From: Datnioides undecimradiatus
Taxonomy: Eukaryota > Chordata > Actinopteri > Lobotiformes > Datnioididae
DNA length: 64,000 bases
Assembly: GCA_008933995.1 (NCBI GenBank)
Contig: WARS01000036.1
Location: 19,143,285 to 19,207,284, forward strand
Reading direction: 5' to 3'
Part shown: in pieces, positions 23,901-38,500 of the stretch
How the letters are laid out: every line of letters begins with the position of its first letter
Position numbering within the stretch: the stretch's first letter is position 1
The notes under the pieces: generated by a model
What the model saw: only the letters and a program-made list of their open reading frames with translations
What the model was told of the DNA's origin: nothing
Databases searched by the model: none
Program-made: the position numbers and the translations under genes

Positions 23901-26900
23901 TAAACAACAGCTCAAGTAGCCACGCGCCCGCAACTGGACTCCATCGTCTTCATAATGGAATATTAAATTCGACTGAATATTACCGGGAGGGTCATGACAC
24001 AGTCTGCTGGCATCAACAGTATTCGCTCTCCTCCTTATTGACTGCTGGCTCACTCCAGCTGCAAGAATCATTTGAGTTTGAATATGAATATGAATTGTTA
24101 TTGCAGCGGCCAGTTGCTGCACATTACACCGAGTTCCGCTCCGATGCACACTCGAAAACAGTCGCCCCCTGATGCCGGTTGTCTCTCGAGTGGCCGCGTT
24201 CGTGTCACCGGTCCGCTTTACCTTGAAATAACTTTTAATCCTGGTTGGGCTCTGCGACTTTGGAGAGTAATTAAAAGCAGAGAACATGCTTGTTAAGTTG
24301 CCCAAACGTCACGTCCAGGACAGAAGGTTAATTGCTTTAGCATTTGGAAGATGAATATTAATTCTGTTTTGCTGCCTTCACCCTTTTGGCAGCGACCTTT
24401 GACTCTTTCAGGCCATTTGCGATGCGAGCGCTCTGTGAGGCTGAATAGATGTGTGAGGAGAGGGTGAACGGAGGCTCGAGGAAAACCAGGAGAGCGGGCG
24501 GTGTCGTTGTTATTCCTCTTTTATCCAAGATGTGTGCGGCGATAGTCCCGTGTCTTCACCTCTGTTATCGCCGCTGAGTATCACACGACACACAAAATGA
24601 TCCGGAGAGCGGAAAAACAGCGTGTGCTTTGCAGTAAAAGTCACACGCGCGTATAAAAACAACACCTGAAGCTTCGCAGTACGCCTGAGTGTGACATTTA
24701 CCTCCCGGCTGCAGTGAAATGCAGAACAACGGTGCTTTAATCCCGCACAAGCTCATGAAACAAAAGGGCGTTTGAATAAAAGCTGAAATGAGATACGTGG
24801 ACGCTCTTCAGCTCGTGCAAAACACGATGCAACTTGTGCAAAATCACCGAAACACCAGTGCAACAAGGAAACAAGTGACCGTTCACGTAGCCTCTCCCCG
24901 TCTACAGCATGTAATGCACTTTATAATCTCACAGCTCGGCAGATTTACCACTCGATACTTGGTTATACCTGAAACAAAGCATGGCCGGTGACAGCCCGGC
25001 TGCAGCACAGGCACCAAAACACCGGTGAGTGTGCTTCACGGCGACTGTCAGAGCTCCACCGGACTCCAGCGGAGAAACAGAGTCTGACAGTAGTTTCACA
25101 CGGCTCGTTTGCTCTGACTGCCACCTCCACGCCGCTGTCCGTGCTGCACTGAGGGCTGGTCTGTCAGTGCCCACCCCCGCCCCCCTTGTGTCCCCGGACA
25201 CCAGGTGTCACACGCTGCTGCCCCCGCTGCATTTTAATAGCATGTTGAGCGAGAGAGGGGACGATTTCAGGGCGTAGCTCCCCTTAAAAATCTGAGTGTT
25301 TTTGGACAAAATGGTAAATGTCAGGGTAAAGTGATTAGAAACAGGATTTGAAGTGATCTGACTGATGCAGTTGACTTTGTTTCGACCCGCGATCACCTTG
25401 TTAAGATGTCGGCGCCAGTGTGTTAATGCGTGAAACATTCTCATTCTCCCCTCACTTCCTGTCTCTTCCAACCAACGTCTGATGCAAATATCCGTCTCTG
25501 CAGCTGCTTAACGTTCCCCTTCCTTTAACAGCGAGTCACCGAGCTTGTCCGTTTGCCCTTTGGTGCCGTACCTGTAGCTTAAAGTTTGTTTAACTGAGTT
25601 ATTTCACTCCAACCAGTGCAACGGTCAAGTTGAGGTCAGAAGAACCAGAACCGGCGAGCTGAGAGAGGCTGATATCCTCTGTGGGTTCACCTTTAACACC
25701 ACTCAGATACATATTTTGTTAATATCAAATATTGTTCGGTGCAGCTTTCAGGTTTGGAGCTGCAGGATCACTTCTTTCCTCCACTGCAGCAGGTTTATGC
25801 TGCAGTGAAGAGGCCGCGAGTGAAATCAGGAGGCTTTAAGCCACTCGTGATGTTTTATCCTTATCGGAGACGATTTTGGGATTCGGTCTGTTGTTTTGAC
25901 TGAGACCCAGACTTGGTCTACGCTGTGTGAATGCATCCCACGGTGTGAACAGACTGAAGGGGGGAATTCCTGAATTACAATGCGGCCTTGTGACGCTCGC
26001 CAAGCGCAAACACGGCTTATCGTTTCCCCGCTCATGCAAGGACAAAGTCTTTCTGAGATGTGGTTCGGGAGTGCTGGGGCAAACATTAACCAAAGCAGAT
26101 GGATATTACATAAACATAACTGCAATAAATAATAAGAGTGTAAGAGAATCTCAGGGTGGACTGTCCCTTTAAGAGGGTTTCTAACTTTCCTGTTCCCATC
26201 AGCCACTCACCCCCGGCCTGTCACAGCGGGGCCATAGCTCATGAGCGGCGGCGACAGCCCAATTGCCTCCCATGAACCTCTCTCCTTCAGATCGATGGGG
26301 CTTATTTATTGTGTTTGACACCGGATCCCGACTCTCGGCGGGCCTGTTTACGGCGCCTGGGTGGCCTCTTTCAAACCCTTTTACTATCAAATATAAAATA
26401 AACCTCGGGGAGGGTTTGTCTCTTTGGGCAGGTCGAAGAATGTCCCTCCAACCATCCCCCCCTTCCTCCCCCAACCCTCCCTCGTCTCCCGGCATCCACT
26501 CTGCGCTGAGTGACAGCTGCATAGTTTAGTAATAAGCTCCAGAGCCCTGTGGCCCCTCGGCAGTCAGCACAGCTAAAGGCAAACCTCCCTGCGAGTGACA
26601 GCCTGCACTCACCGCACCGCCTGGGAGACGATCCTGCACATGGCTGAGAGGGCGACCGTGTGGCGCTCTGAGGAGAAATCACAGGTTACACCGCGTGGGC
26701 GTGTTTACTTATCTGCTCTAGTACAGCACACTGTAGCGAGCCACGCGCGCCGAGATGCTGTGGCACGCCAAGCACCTGCCACCGACTCCAGGGACTCAGA
26801 GATGTTTGGAGGATGTGATCAGTTTCAAATGTTATTCTGATACTTGTCTCACAGAGTTGACGACATTTCGGCTCACCGTGAGGGATTTGACATTTGGGGC

Positions 26901-29494
26901 AGTTAGGATTGGTTTTGCTAAATGGAAACGGACGCGTGCTGTCATACTTTTTAAACTCCTGCACATTGGATCCTTTAAAACGCTGTTACCGGACTTTTTT
27001 GGGCCACTAGTTTAGTGGAACAAGTTGCTGGGAGTCACTTCCAACACAAAAGTCCAATATTAATGTCCATTTCACTGTGTTTTGGTCTCCTGATCAACTC
27101 CTGCAGTGATTGATGCTTTAGCTGCTACTTTGAGCAACCTCCTCCACAAAACAGTTGATAAATGCATCTTTAATTGTTAAAATATGAGTGCAGCTTTAAT
27201 ATTTAGAGAATAACTTTAAGAACAAATTAGGAGATTACTCTTTTTTGGATGTTTGACTCCTCGTTTCAGTTTGGTTTTGCCATCGCCTTTGTTTCTGTTC
27301 AAGTTTTCTTGTCAGCTAATATTGAAATCTTGGATCTTGCTCCTGTATTCAAATTGTAAATGTTCAGTATTTCTCATTGGTGCATTACATTCAGCGATTT
27401 AAAGCTCGGTGTGCAGTATTTACACGGATCTATTGGTAGAAACTGAAGCTAATATTCAGATTGTATAACAAATATTGTGTTTTGTAAGCTTAGGATAAGG
27501 GAGCGACCTGCTTCCACCCAGTCCGCCATGTTGTGCCGCCATGTTTCTTTGCAGGACACTGACTCTAGTGAAGCCACTGTGGGTTCTCCTGCAGAGTGGG
27601 GGGGGGGGGGGGGGTAGTCAGTGGGGTTGCAATCTGCAATAAAATAAAATAAAAATATCAATTTAAATCAAGTTATTCAGTTTTTTTTTATAGCAGCAAA
27701 CAGCGGCCTGCTGCTGAGAAGCAGAAACCAAAACAACGAGCTAAAAGAGGCTAAAATGCTGCATGCAGCTGAGCTTATTTAGTGATAACTCTCACGCTGC
27801 ACAGCCATTTGAGTCACTGTTAATATAAAAGTAATAATGAGTGCATTTCACACCTGCATCCAACACTCACACCTTTCTTTATTAATAATTCAGGAAAACA
27901 CAACAAACATCTGTCGTGTGTTCAGTTGATGTGACGAACCTGCACACGCGCTCCCGGCCTCGACGTGCAGGACTAAAACCTCGCAGAGAGATTAGACGGG
28001 TGACTGACTGCTGCGTCTGCGCTCCCTCGACTCATCAGGCTCATACGCTCTGTCTTGTAAGCAGCGAGGTTAATATTTCATGATGTGTTGAAGCGTTTTA
28101 TGACACGTTCAAAACAACTTAGTGACCTAACGATGGCACTAGATGAAAAGTTAAGGGATCACTGAAGTGATTAGGTGATTGATAAGACGGGGAACATTCA
28201 ACATTCACATTCAACATGATGCTATTCTGTTTGTGATGGCGAGAACTGGCTGAAAACATTGGCCGACTGATAAAATGGCGAGAACAACAAGATGTTTTGC
28301 AAAGTCAATCATCTGCACGGTTGAAACCCATCTTTCTTCAGTGTTCATCCTCCAAGTCTTTGGCTACGGAGCAGATCCGAGCACCGCGGAGCTGCCTCTC
28401 TCCAGTTATCTGTCACGGCACAACTGAGCTTGGAAAATTGCTTTCTTCCATAATGAGGGGCCTTTGTCATGTCGGATGTTGCTGAGGGTGAGGCTGCAGG
28501 CGCAAGAGTGAGCAGGTGGGGCTGGAGGAGCTTTTTAATGCCCTGTGGGACGCAGCCCTTCAAGGAGCTTCGCCTCAATCAAAGCGAACTGGCATGTTTT
28601 ATCACATTCACTCTTAAAAGCAATTAAAAAGCAGAGGATGTGCCCTGAAGGAGGAACGATGATTCACAGCAACATGCCATTGTTACTAAAGAGCCGTTTC
28701 TCCGTTGCAGCAATGTCTGCGTGATTAATTAGCGTGCTGCAACCCATCAAATGTGCACACAGTTGCATCTTATGCCGGGTGTTAATGATTTACTAGATTT
28801 ACATACATTTTGATATCCAACTCAAACTTATTCAGTGACTCAGTTGCTACAAAGATAAGATGAGATAAGATATAATAACATGCGATGACAAGACTTTACA
28901 AACCCAGAGAGTGACTACTGGACTTGGAGACGTCATGTGGCCTGAAACATGGCTTCACATGCACGCTTATGTTGCTCTGCAAGTGCTAGATTTCCAAACA
29001 AGCAACTTTAGATTAATTTAACGTGTCAACGTGGGGTTTACAACTCATTCTGCTGCCCCCTAGTGACCAAATAAACATATATGAATTAATTATCTTTGTA
29101 TCTCAGCAGACGGTATTCAGAAGAGCATCCCTCCTCATTTTTGCAGTTACATCCTCTACGACAAGTTAGTGATACGGCTTTAATGGGTTCTGTTCCTGGT
29201 TTGTCAGGCTGTGTTACAGTACAGTGATGCCTTTTTCCCAACTTACAATTATATATATATGTACAGTTATATATACAACACAATGTACAATCTGTAGACC
29301 TGTGCTCTGTTGCAACACTTGTTCTCCTCTCCTCCACGTTCCTCACCTCTCTTGATTTCCATCTCCTCTTCTTTACAGTACTTCCTCTCCTCCTCTCCTC
29401 CTCTCCTCCTCTCCTCTCCTCCTCTCCTCTCCTCTCACCAGGAGTCTCACTGGGACATCTCGTCCCCAGGCTGTTATTTCTCAGTTCCAGCTGC

Positions 29495-29529
<35 letters not shown>

Positions 29530-32500
29530 GCAGTCTCACAGTGAGTACCATGCATAATGATTTAACCAGTCCAGTGCTGCCCACAGTGCACACACACTTA
29601 TACACACACCAACTGGAGTTAACTTGTTTCTCACTTGTTGTTAGCCCTGCTGGTTAACACTGGTTTCAACCTGTTCCCATTCCTGGGTTGTCAACTACGA
29701 ACTGATGCACGTTACACCTGCGCCTCTTCTTTGAAAAAGGCCGATTAAACTAAAAACTGGAGTTTGGAGCTTTCTGCTACGCGTCGTCATGATTTTAGGC
29801 TTTATCAGAGATGTTAACACGATCAAAGTTTGTGCTGGATTTAAGACTTCTGGTCTTAATTATGTGGATCAGACTTGCAACTCGCTTAAAATGCCAGGAT
29901 CCTAATATTCTGTCAGCAGTCTGTCATCACGTCCTGCAGATTAAACAAAGTCCCGTGCAGATATCTATCTCAGACTGCCTCCCAAATCACTTTAATTCTG
30001 TGAACAATATAAGTCACAGCAGTAATGAGCTTTTGTCATAATTAGCGTTGTGGACATCTGTTAGCTTCCTGTTGCGTGACACCCGCACAAAGACAAAACC
30101 TGCCTCTTTTCTTTTACATTTGCAACGCAGACATGTCAAGAATTAAGCTCTTCCCTCTTGATCGGTCATGAGACTTGATGTGCTGCGGTCACAGCGGGAT
30201 CCTTATTTATGTTTTCCAGCAGCGTCGCGTCGCTCGCGTCAGAGGCCGAACAGCAATTACTGCTTTTATAGCTAAATTATTTTCTAACCAAACAGTCATA
30301 AAGTCGACGCTGTGAGGAGGATGTGACCGGGTGAAGCTAACAGCTCAATGCCGCTCGGCTCTTCTGACAACACTAAAAACTGTGGGAAGGAAGTCGAGTC
30401 CTTCAGAAGGAGGTTAAAAGGCGCCACGGCGTTATTGCTGCGCGGAGATAACAGATGGCCGGCTGCACTTGTGCGAGAGCAAACCCGGCGCTTCCAAACC
30501 TCTAATGCACTCGACCATCAAATGGACCGGGGTGTGATCAGCAGCTGTGGGTCTAATCAAGATAATGTGCTCTCGTTCGCTGGAACTGACCACGTTTAAC
30601 GGGAAACAGAGACTCGCAGATCGGACTGTTGTCCATAACAACATATTCTGCACACTAAACAAAATAATCCAGCAGTAGATTCATACAATAGTAACACCAA
30701 GACCAGCGTTGAAACGCACCACGAGGTCTCACTTCATGCTCCAGGCTTCGTCGTCACCAATGCTGTCCATGAATGGGTCCCAAATGTTGAAAAGCTCAAA
30801 CGGTCCGTCCTTGAGCCTGCAGCTCTGTCGGGGTTTGTTCCCGTCAGCGCTCCGGATCCGAAGTGAAACTGTGGGGACTGTGTCTGAAGAGCAACTAAGC
30901 AGAAGCACTGTATTGGTACTGGTTGGCATTTAAACCACATCAGCTAGTTGAAAGCACTGACCATGTTGAGTCAGATTACATAGTGAGAATGAAGCTTGCT
31001 AACCAACTTGCTTTGTTTATTCAAGATTTCACAAAATTAGGGGGCTTCAACAAGAGACAGACTGAATAAAGGATTGTCAAAGCAAGGAATTAATTGAGTT
31101 GAGGAGTGAAGGTGAAGCCTCTAGCTGGTCTGTTTTTTGTACTTTTGTTCCTGCACCCTTCCCCGGAGGAGTAATGACGGATAAAAATACACCAATTGTG
31201 TCTGCGCTGCAAAAACAAAGCGCGGAGAAGCCACGCTGGTCTGATCTGGAGTCTTCTGTAACGTCGCGTCGCGTCGCCGTGTTGTTTTCCTCACTGTCGA
31301 CTGATGAAAAGACCTGAGACGTCGCCTTCAGCCTCCCTGTAGCGCTGCTCAACCGCTAAACAAAGCACCGTTATGATACTTTCATTGAATCAAGGTAAAA
31401 CCAACATCTGCTGCAGCCTGGATTCCTCTCCAGCGTTAGTGTGACTGCTGCGCGCTCGTGCGAGGTGTGGCGAATGGGGCTGCGGCGTCGTGAGTGCACT
31501 CTGTGCCGCGCGCTTTCAAAGTGAATTCTTTGAAAGTAATCAAATTCAGTCGAGTGTTATTCAGAGCTGAAGCGCTTCCTGCCGCTCTCGATGCTCGACT
31601 CCGGTCTCGAGAGCACTTCGGTGGCAGCGTTGCCTGATTGGTTTGAGGCTTTTCCGGCCCAGTGGCTGCTCAAAAGGCGCCTAAATAACTTCTATTAAAA
31701 AAACAAAACAACTGAATTCATAAACAATAGCAATGCTGTTCTGGTTTATCACAGTTTTTAATGTGCAACCATAAAACAACAATTCAAGTGTTCACCACTG
31801 AGCTCAAATAGGAGACTATATCATACAATGCAACAATAAAACTAGGTTATATTTCTGCTTTTTGACTTAAAGATACAGAAAAACTAAAGAGACAGTTTAA
31901 ATAAATACATTTCAGACTTTCTAAAATGCAACAAGTCTTGAAAGTTCACCATCTTAAAATGCACCGACTCATTTCTCTGGCCCCTGTCCGCCGTTTGTCC
32001 ATCTGTTATTCCCCATTTACAGTCACACACCCATTCATACAAGACATTACTTAGCACCTGCTGCCAAGTGGGTACGTTTATGCTTTAGAGCTTATGGCCG
32101 TAAAATCTTGGCACACTCAATATCCTCTCGGCAAGTGACTGCAGATTGATCGCGCCAGAGGTTGGCAGTACGCAGGAGAAGACAGATAGACCTTCACATA
32201 AGTCCAGTTCACGTGAGAGTACGAGCACGAGTGCAAAGTGCAAGTGCTTCTCTATTACCAGATGATTTACGACATCGTTGATAAGATATTTGACCTCAGT
32301 GCTCGCTTCAAGAGCACCTCCACTTAAGTAAGTAGGGCTGTGGAAATACAGATCTGTCCCTTTCTGCAGCTAATTATCATTGCATTACTTTGTTCAGTGC
32401 TAAATCTGATGTCAAGTGAAGAGGGAGCACCATATTGAGGGCTTAAACGCGACAGATGTTATCATATATAAATATAACCGCATCATCTGCATACACAAAG

Positions 32501-35500
32501 AGATTAATTAGGGGATTATGAAACCTCTGCCGACCACCAGATGTTTTACAAGCATTAAGCTGCCCCAACAACTAAAACACCACAGGACATAATGTCCCAC
32601 TGTCCCTAACCCCATTAACGATGTGAAAAAGTCCTCTAGGCTGCGTCGTCTCAAAGTCAAACCAAACAAACTGAAAGTGATATTTCGGTACTTCAGCGCT
32701 TTAATGCATTAAAGAAACTCATGAAGTACTAAAACTACTGCAGGTGATTCCTTTTTAGGCATATGTGCACATCTCTAGTCCTTTTAATGCACAGCTGGGC
32801 ATTAGTTTTGTGAAGACAAGCGACTCCAACCTGCACATCAAAGATTCGACAGTGACAAAGTTTCACTGTGGTTCATGTGAAATGTTTCATATTCTATGAC
32901 TGGAATAAACAAATTTGGTTCATTTTCACTGGATATATTTTACATTTTAGATGTTCACGGAGCTGAAATGACACATGGTTTAGGAATTTAGGGAGAATGG
33001 CTCTGTCAGTTGGTGTGAACGATGGACTTTGACACGAGAGTCAAGAGTCCACTTCCTGTTTCCTCCCAACAGTCAATCTTGGTGTCTTTCCACCATAAGT
33101 GCAGCTGTTTTGGTTGTTGTTACATCCTGACTGGGGTGCCTCGGGGACATTCAGCTGTTGCAGCAGCAGGTTATGCATTAGTAAATGTTCAAACAGCAAT
33201 AATAACCAGGTTTACACCCGAATGCAGCATAAACGTTAACCAAAAGTACTGAAAATCTGAAAAGACTAAATGCAAACTAATGCAAATGAGTCCTTCCTCT
33301 GCAAGTATACAAACATAAAATAAAGAGTCCAACTCAGGTGCTGTTAAACTATTGCAAAAGACGACGACCTAACTAAAAACCCACCAATAAAACAGTTTAC
33401 AGTCTCAACAGGGACCTGATGTTTTAATCTGCTGCCCCTTTTAAAGCATCAGCGCATGTTTAGGTCACATTTTATTTCATGCACCTCTTAATTTATTCCC
33501 TCACTTACTTTCCACAGTATTTTCCTCGTATCCATTCATGTGAAACTGTAAAAACTTGTTGCGATGTTAATTCATTTCCACCTCTCTGTGCAACGACAGC
33601 CGAACTGGAATCAGTGAACAAAAAGTGACCTGCATCAGGATTACACCGCGGTTCTGCTCAAGAACATCTGTGCATATTCAGTGGCATCCTTTTCTTTTTA
33701 TTAAGTTTACAAGCATAACATAACATGAATCTCCAGAGCGGGATTATCCGTCAGCAGGCGCCCGTGTAAATCCATTATGAATAACATTCCTCTGTGACTT
33801 CCTCAAGTTATTCGAGTGCTTTAATGAGTTCGGATCTTCTGTTAGCCTCCAAATTAATTCGTTCACACTCTTCCTGGATTTCAGCCCAACGCTGCAAACA
33901 GTGGCTTCCTCCTCCCTTCGCAGCGAGGGAGGGAGTCGCTCTGTTTGTTCCTGACTCATAAATGACTTTAAGATTTTCCCAGTCTGAGAGGCTTTCGTGG
34001 ATAAGATGCAATAAATTCAATACAGTTGTGAGAGGACAGGGGGAAAAAAACATTAGGAACCACTCTTCATGGTTTAATTTAACCTCTGGAGGTATCAGAT
34101 GGGTGTTTGTCATGAGGGACGACACAATTAATGCCAGAAAATTAAAGGAAACCCACGACTTTGTTTGACTTTTTGAAATTAAGGATGTTTATCTGTGACT
34201 GATGTCTACCTGGCACTATCTGACTTGGCCTGCTAGTTAAGTCCACCCATCTGGCAACTCAAAAACTCATTATTATGCAACTGACCTGCCAAATTTCCGA
34301 TCTACCAAAAAGCTCCTTTATACTCTGTGGGTGTAAATCATCAACGGTGCTTCTGTCTACTCTCCTCTGACAGCGTGTGTGGGTTCAAGGGATGTTTATA
34401 CTTGCTGTCATAGGCTTTGATAATGTTTGCCTTCATCACAGGTTGCTCATTATCCACGGGACAGACTTTCGGTGCAACTTCATCCGACGTCTGATGAGGA
34501 AAATCTAAGCAGATCAATAAGGCGGCTGCTGGATTACTTACTCGTGTCAGTGTTCTGCGTCGCATCGATTTTCTCTTTTATTCACCAGTGAAGAGGCGAT
34601 TTGTTAAGTGATTAAACACACATATGAGGCTTACGATGCACGAGCCCCGAGACTGGAAAAGTTATTGGACAAGTTGAAAACACAACTGAATGCATCTGTG
34701 AGTTTATACTTTAATGCTTTACACTTCAATCTCAATATCATCACCACTGAAAGTAGATTAAGACTTAATTTATTCAAAAACTTGATGTATTTTAATCCCT
34801 TTTTTATCTCTTACAGCCTCATTTTGCCTTTTAAGTTCCCTTTCTTTTCATCCTCTGCACACATTTAATCATTTTTCCATTTTTGTGTATTGTGCAACAT
34901 TTCCTGTTACTCTAAGTCACCTCTCAAACTTCATAAAGCTTCTGTGATGGTGACAGAGTGAGTGTGGTCAGGAGGTAAAGCATGAGGTTCGATCCCAGCT
35001 TTGGATTAAAACCTCTGTGATGGGAAGCTAGCTAGCTAGCAGTTAAATGTCTTCAATCTGCTTCAGTAACAAACACAAAAACGTCCCTGATTTAAATTTG
35101 GCCTCAATCACCTTTAAAGTAGTAACCTTGTGCAGCCTTACGGTCCTGCTGTATAACATGTTAAGGATGTTCTGTTGTCTAATCTTGTAAAGCACCCTCT
35201 GTGATCTCCTCTGTCGACCCTTCAGCTTGAATTTCATTTCAGAGACAAGGAAGAAGTCGCAGTCGTCAAATCCAACCCTATGTGTTTTTAAGGGGCTGTG
35301 CGTGATGGACAATCAAAGCCTCATGCACAGTGCAGTACGACTTTGCAACCCTGCAAATGCTGAGGAAAACAGCTAGCATGTCCTCCCGGTCTATAACACT
35401 TCTAGAGTTCCCTGTTCCCTGTTTGACACCGCAGCATTTAGAGCTGGCAGCTGCTGCACGCTTGTTGCCGTTTAGACGATAAAATACAGTTTAACATCCG

Positions 35501-38500
35501 ACCAAACATGCAAAAAGCAGTGCAGTGCAGAATAATTATGCATATTTGCATATACACACAGAAGAACATGGAGAGACAGATGCTAATTAATGCTAAAATA
35601 TATACAGTTTGAACATGTGCAGCAGTTCCAGGAGGTATAATTACAAAATGTATAGGTGTAGCTTTAAGTAGCCTGTAGCAATAAAAAGACGTTTTACAGA
35701 AAATAAACAGCTGCAGGTTAATTAATAATGTAACAGCAACCTGTTTGATAACTTCTGACAGTTTCTGGCTCCGTAGTGCGCGGTCCAGAGAATTGGATTC
35801 ACAGAAATTATGGTGATCATTTCACGAAAACATCTTCCAAACAGCGTTGGAGCTACTTTTTACTGCGCGTAAACACATTTTGCTTTTTGTGTTAAGAGAG
35901 GTGAAACTTCATGTCGGCTGACACGACACTAAATCCTGCGCTGCTGCGGACTGAAGCGAACAGCTCCTGAGGGCGAAATCTGCTGCGTGATCACGCAGCG
36001 GAGAAGCAACGACGCTCGCTCCTTAACTTTCCCCTCAGCATGCAAATCTGAATGATTCCACCCCGCGCTCGTCCTCTCCCTCATTAACACTTTTCATTTT
36101 GATAATCATATAGATTTGACATATGCTTTGAATCAATATGCAATCAAGGCGGCTATACATCAGCAAGGACGAGGCTCAGTCTTCAGTCAGGCGGCATCCA
36201 TAAACACCGGAGGAGATATTTCACTTCTCTTGATTATTCAGCTTGAATCCACCGAGCCGTTTCCAATCATGGAAATGAAGGGCATCAATGATGTGGTGAT
36301 GCCCTCTATTTGAAAAGTTTCTCGCTGAGTTATGAGAGAAATTTCCCGTTCACAAAAGCCCCCGATGCACATTCATGCGCAGGTTTATTAAACCAGCAGC
36401 TGCGCAGGTGTGTGGTATTTCTGGAGCCGGCAGCCTGCTTCCGAAAGTAAAGGAGTCAAATCAGTCGCAAGAGCTGCAAAGTTTCCAAACTGGTCCTTTG
36501 AGAGTCTCTGCTCGTGCTCTTGAATATATATCCCATTATGGGCTACAAAGGGTCATAATTAGGTTTGGATCTGGGCTCTTCGGTGGCAGCGTTATCACGC
36601 CGGGGTGACCTTTGGTGTTCACCCTCATCCGCCTGATTAGTGTCAGGACAGCTGCAAAGCCTGACTCCAGAGCTCCAAATGGATCATACAGGAACCCAAT
36701 ATTTTGGAATAGTTCGCAAAGTTTATTAATAGATTAATTCCATAAGTCTCTCATTAGTCACCCCAGGAAGCTAAAGCGACATTTGGCAAAGCTTATACCA
36801 GCCCAGGTCAGAAAATAAGTCTAACTTAAGGCACAAGAAACTCAGAACTGCAGCTTGGAAATGTTGAAAACTGCCATTAATAGCCTCCATTTTGTTTCTT
36901 TAACTGACTTTTAGCATCTTTCATTTCCTGGTTCCTTAAAAAAAATATTGTTTAAACAAGAAAGGACATCTTTAATGTGTGGCTGACATCAATTCATCTA
37001 ATTAAAAAGAGACTTTTAAACTTTTGTGGCAGTGCAGCGTGGAGCAATGCAGAGACTATTAAAGGAGAAATGTGCATTTGTTCAAAAAGCTAATTTCAGG
37101 TTAGCATTTTTGATGCTAATCCTGTGCAAGATAACCGCTAACAGTCACTTTATGAAGCCGTCATTATGAGTTCTTCCCAATAAAATCCACCTGGTGTTTT
37201 ATCTTTAATGCTTTTAAGATGAAGTTGCAACAGAAGACACAGAGGCTGTTGAGATCAGATTACAAACAAATACTCGATTACATTAGAAAACAACAACAAT
37301 AATATAGAGAGTACTATATGGATTATGAAGAATGTAAACATATTTAATAAGCATTAAACTGGGGTGTATGAACTTTCATGGCTGCACAGTAACGTTGAGG
37401 ACTTGATAAAGACCTCTTTAGTCTGTTCTCTCTTCTGTGTTTAACAATGTGAATTAGGTTTACTTGAAACAGCGAAACTCACTTAACCTGTTCTCCCCCA
37501 CTGCGCGCTGCACCAAGGCGCTAAGAAGCTCCGTCACACGCTCCAATTACACCAAAGACAGACAAATAATTGTTCCAATGATCTCGTTTAATTGCTTCCT
37601 AATTACTGCTGCAGACTGTATATTTTGGCTTTGTCGGGGAGAAAGTGAGTCTGCGCATGTGTGTGTGTGTGTATGTGTGTGTGTGTGTGTTTGGGAAATA
37701 TCACTGATTAGATCATCAGGGCAGACCTCTGCATCAGAGGGGTGTTGAGGTGCTAGTAGTAATAATAAATATTCATCAGGAGCATGCAACTAAAACAGGA
37801 GTGGACACACACACACACACACACACACACGCCTTCACCTGCACGCTCTCCTCCTCTGCAGCCCTGTTACTGATCTGTGCTGACTCAGATGCAATTTTCC
37901 AGATGAACGCCTCAACTTTGATCAACGAGCTGACGTGACAGGTTGAACCCCCCCCCCCCCCAAAAAAAGAAAAATCTATTTTAAAGAAAGACACAGACGT
38001 TTCACACACGATCGGAGTAACAGCTCTTATATTAACGACAGGCTCGTTGGCTCATCAGTAACAAGCTGCACCGTCCCTCCGGGTGTCATTTGAGTGGTAG
38101 AGCCAAAATGCATCATCCCACCATGTTTTACTGACCCTGGATCGGTGGAGTGTGTGATATGGATAATATCTTCATTTGGACAGTTAATGTGATTCATAAG
38201 GACGCCAGGTTTTCCATACAGCGGCATCAAAAGCTGCAATGTCCCAGTAATTGCACTGCGGGACTGGAGCGACCAGCTGAAGGGGAGCTGGTCCAAAAAT
38301 AAGCTGCCAGGGCCCGCTGTGGAGCTCATAACACTAATTCCTGCTGAGATTCAAACGTATCACATTTTAGCACAAGCTAATTGCCACACAGTGAACCCTG
38401 GGGCCCCTGTGGCCCCTGAAGGTTTGTGGTCTTGGGGCAGTTACCTGGTGATTCAGCTTCGCTCGAGGGAAGAAAGTCTCCAAAACAGAAACAGGTGACA

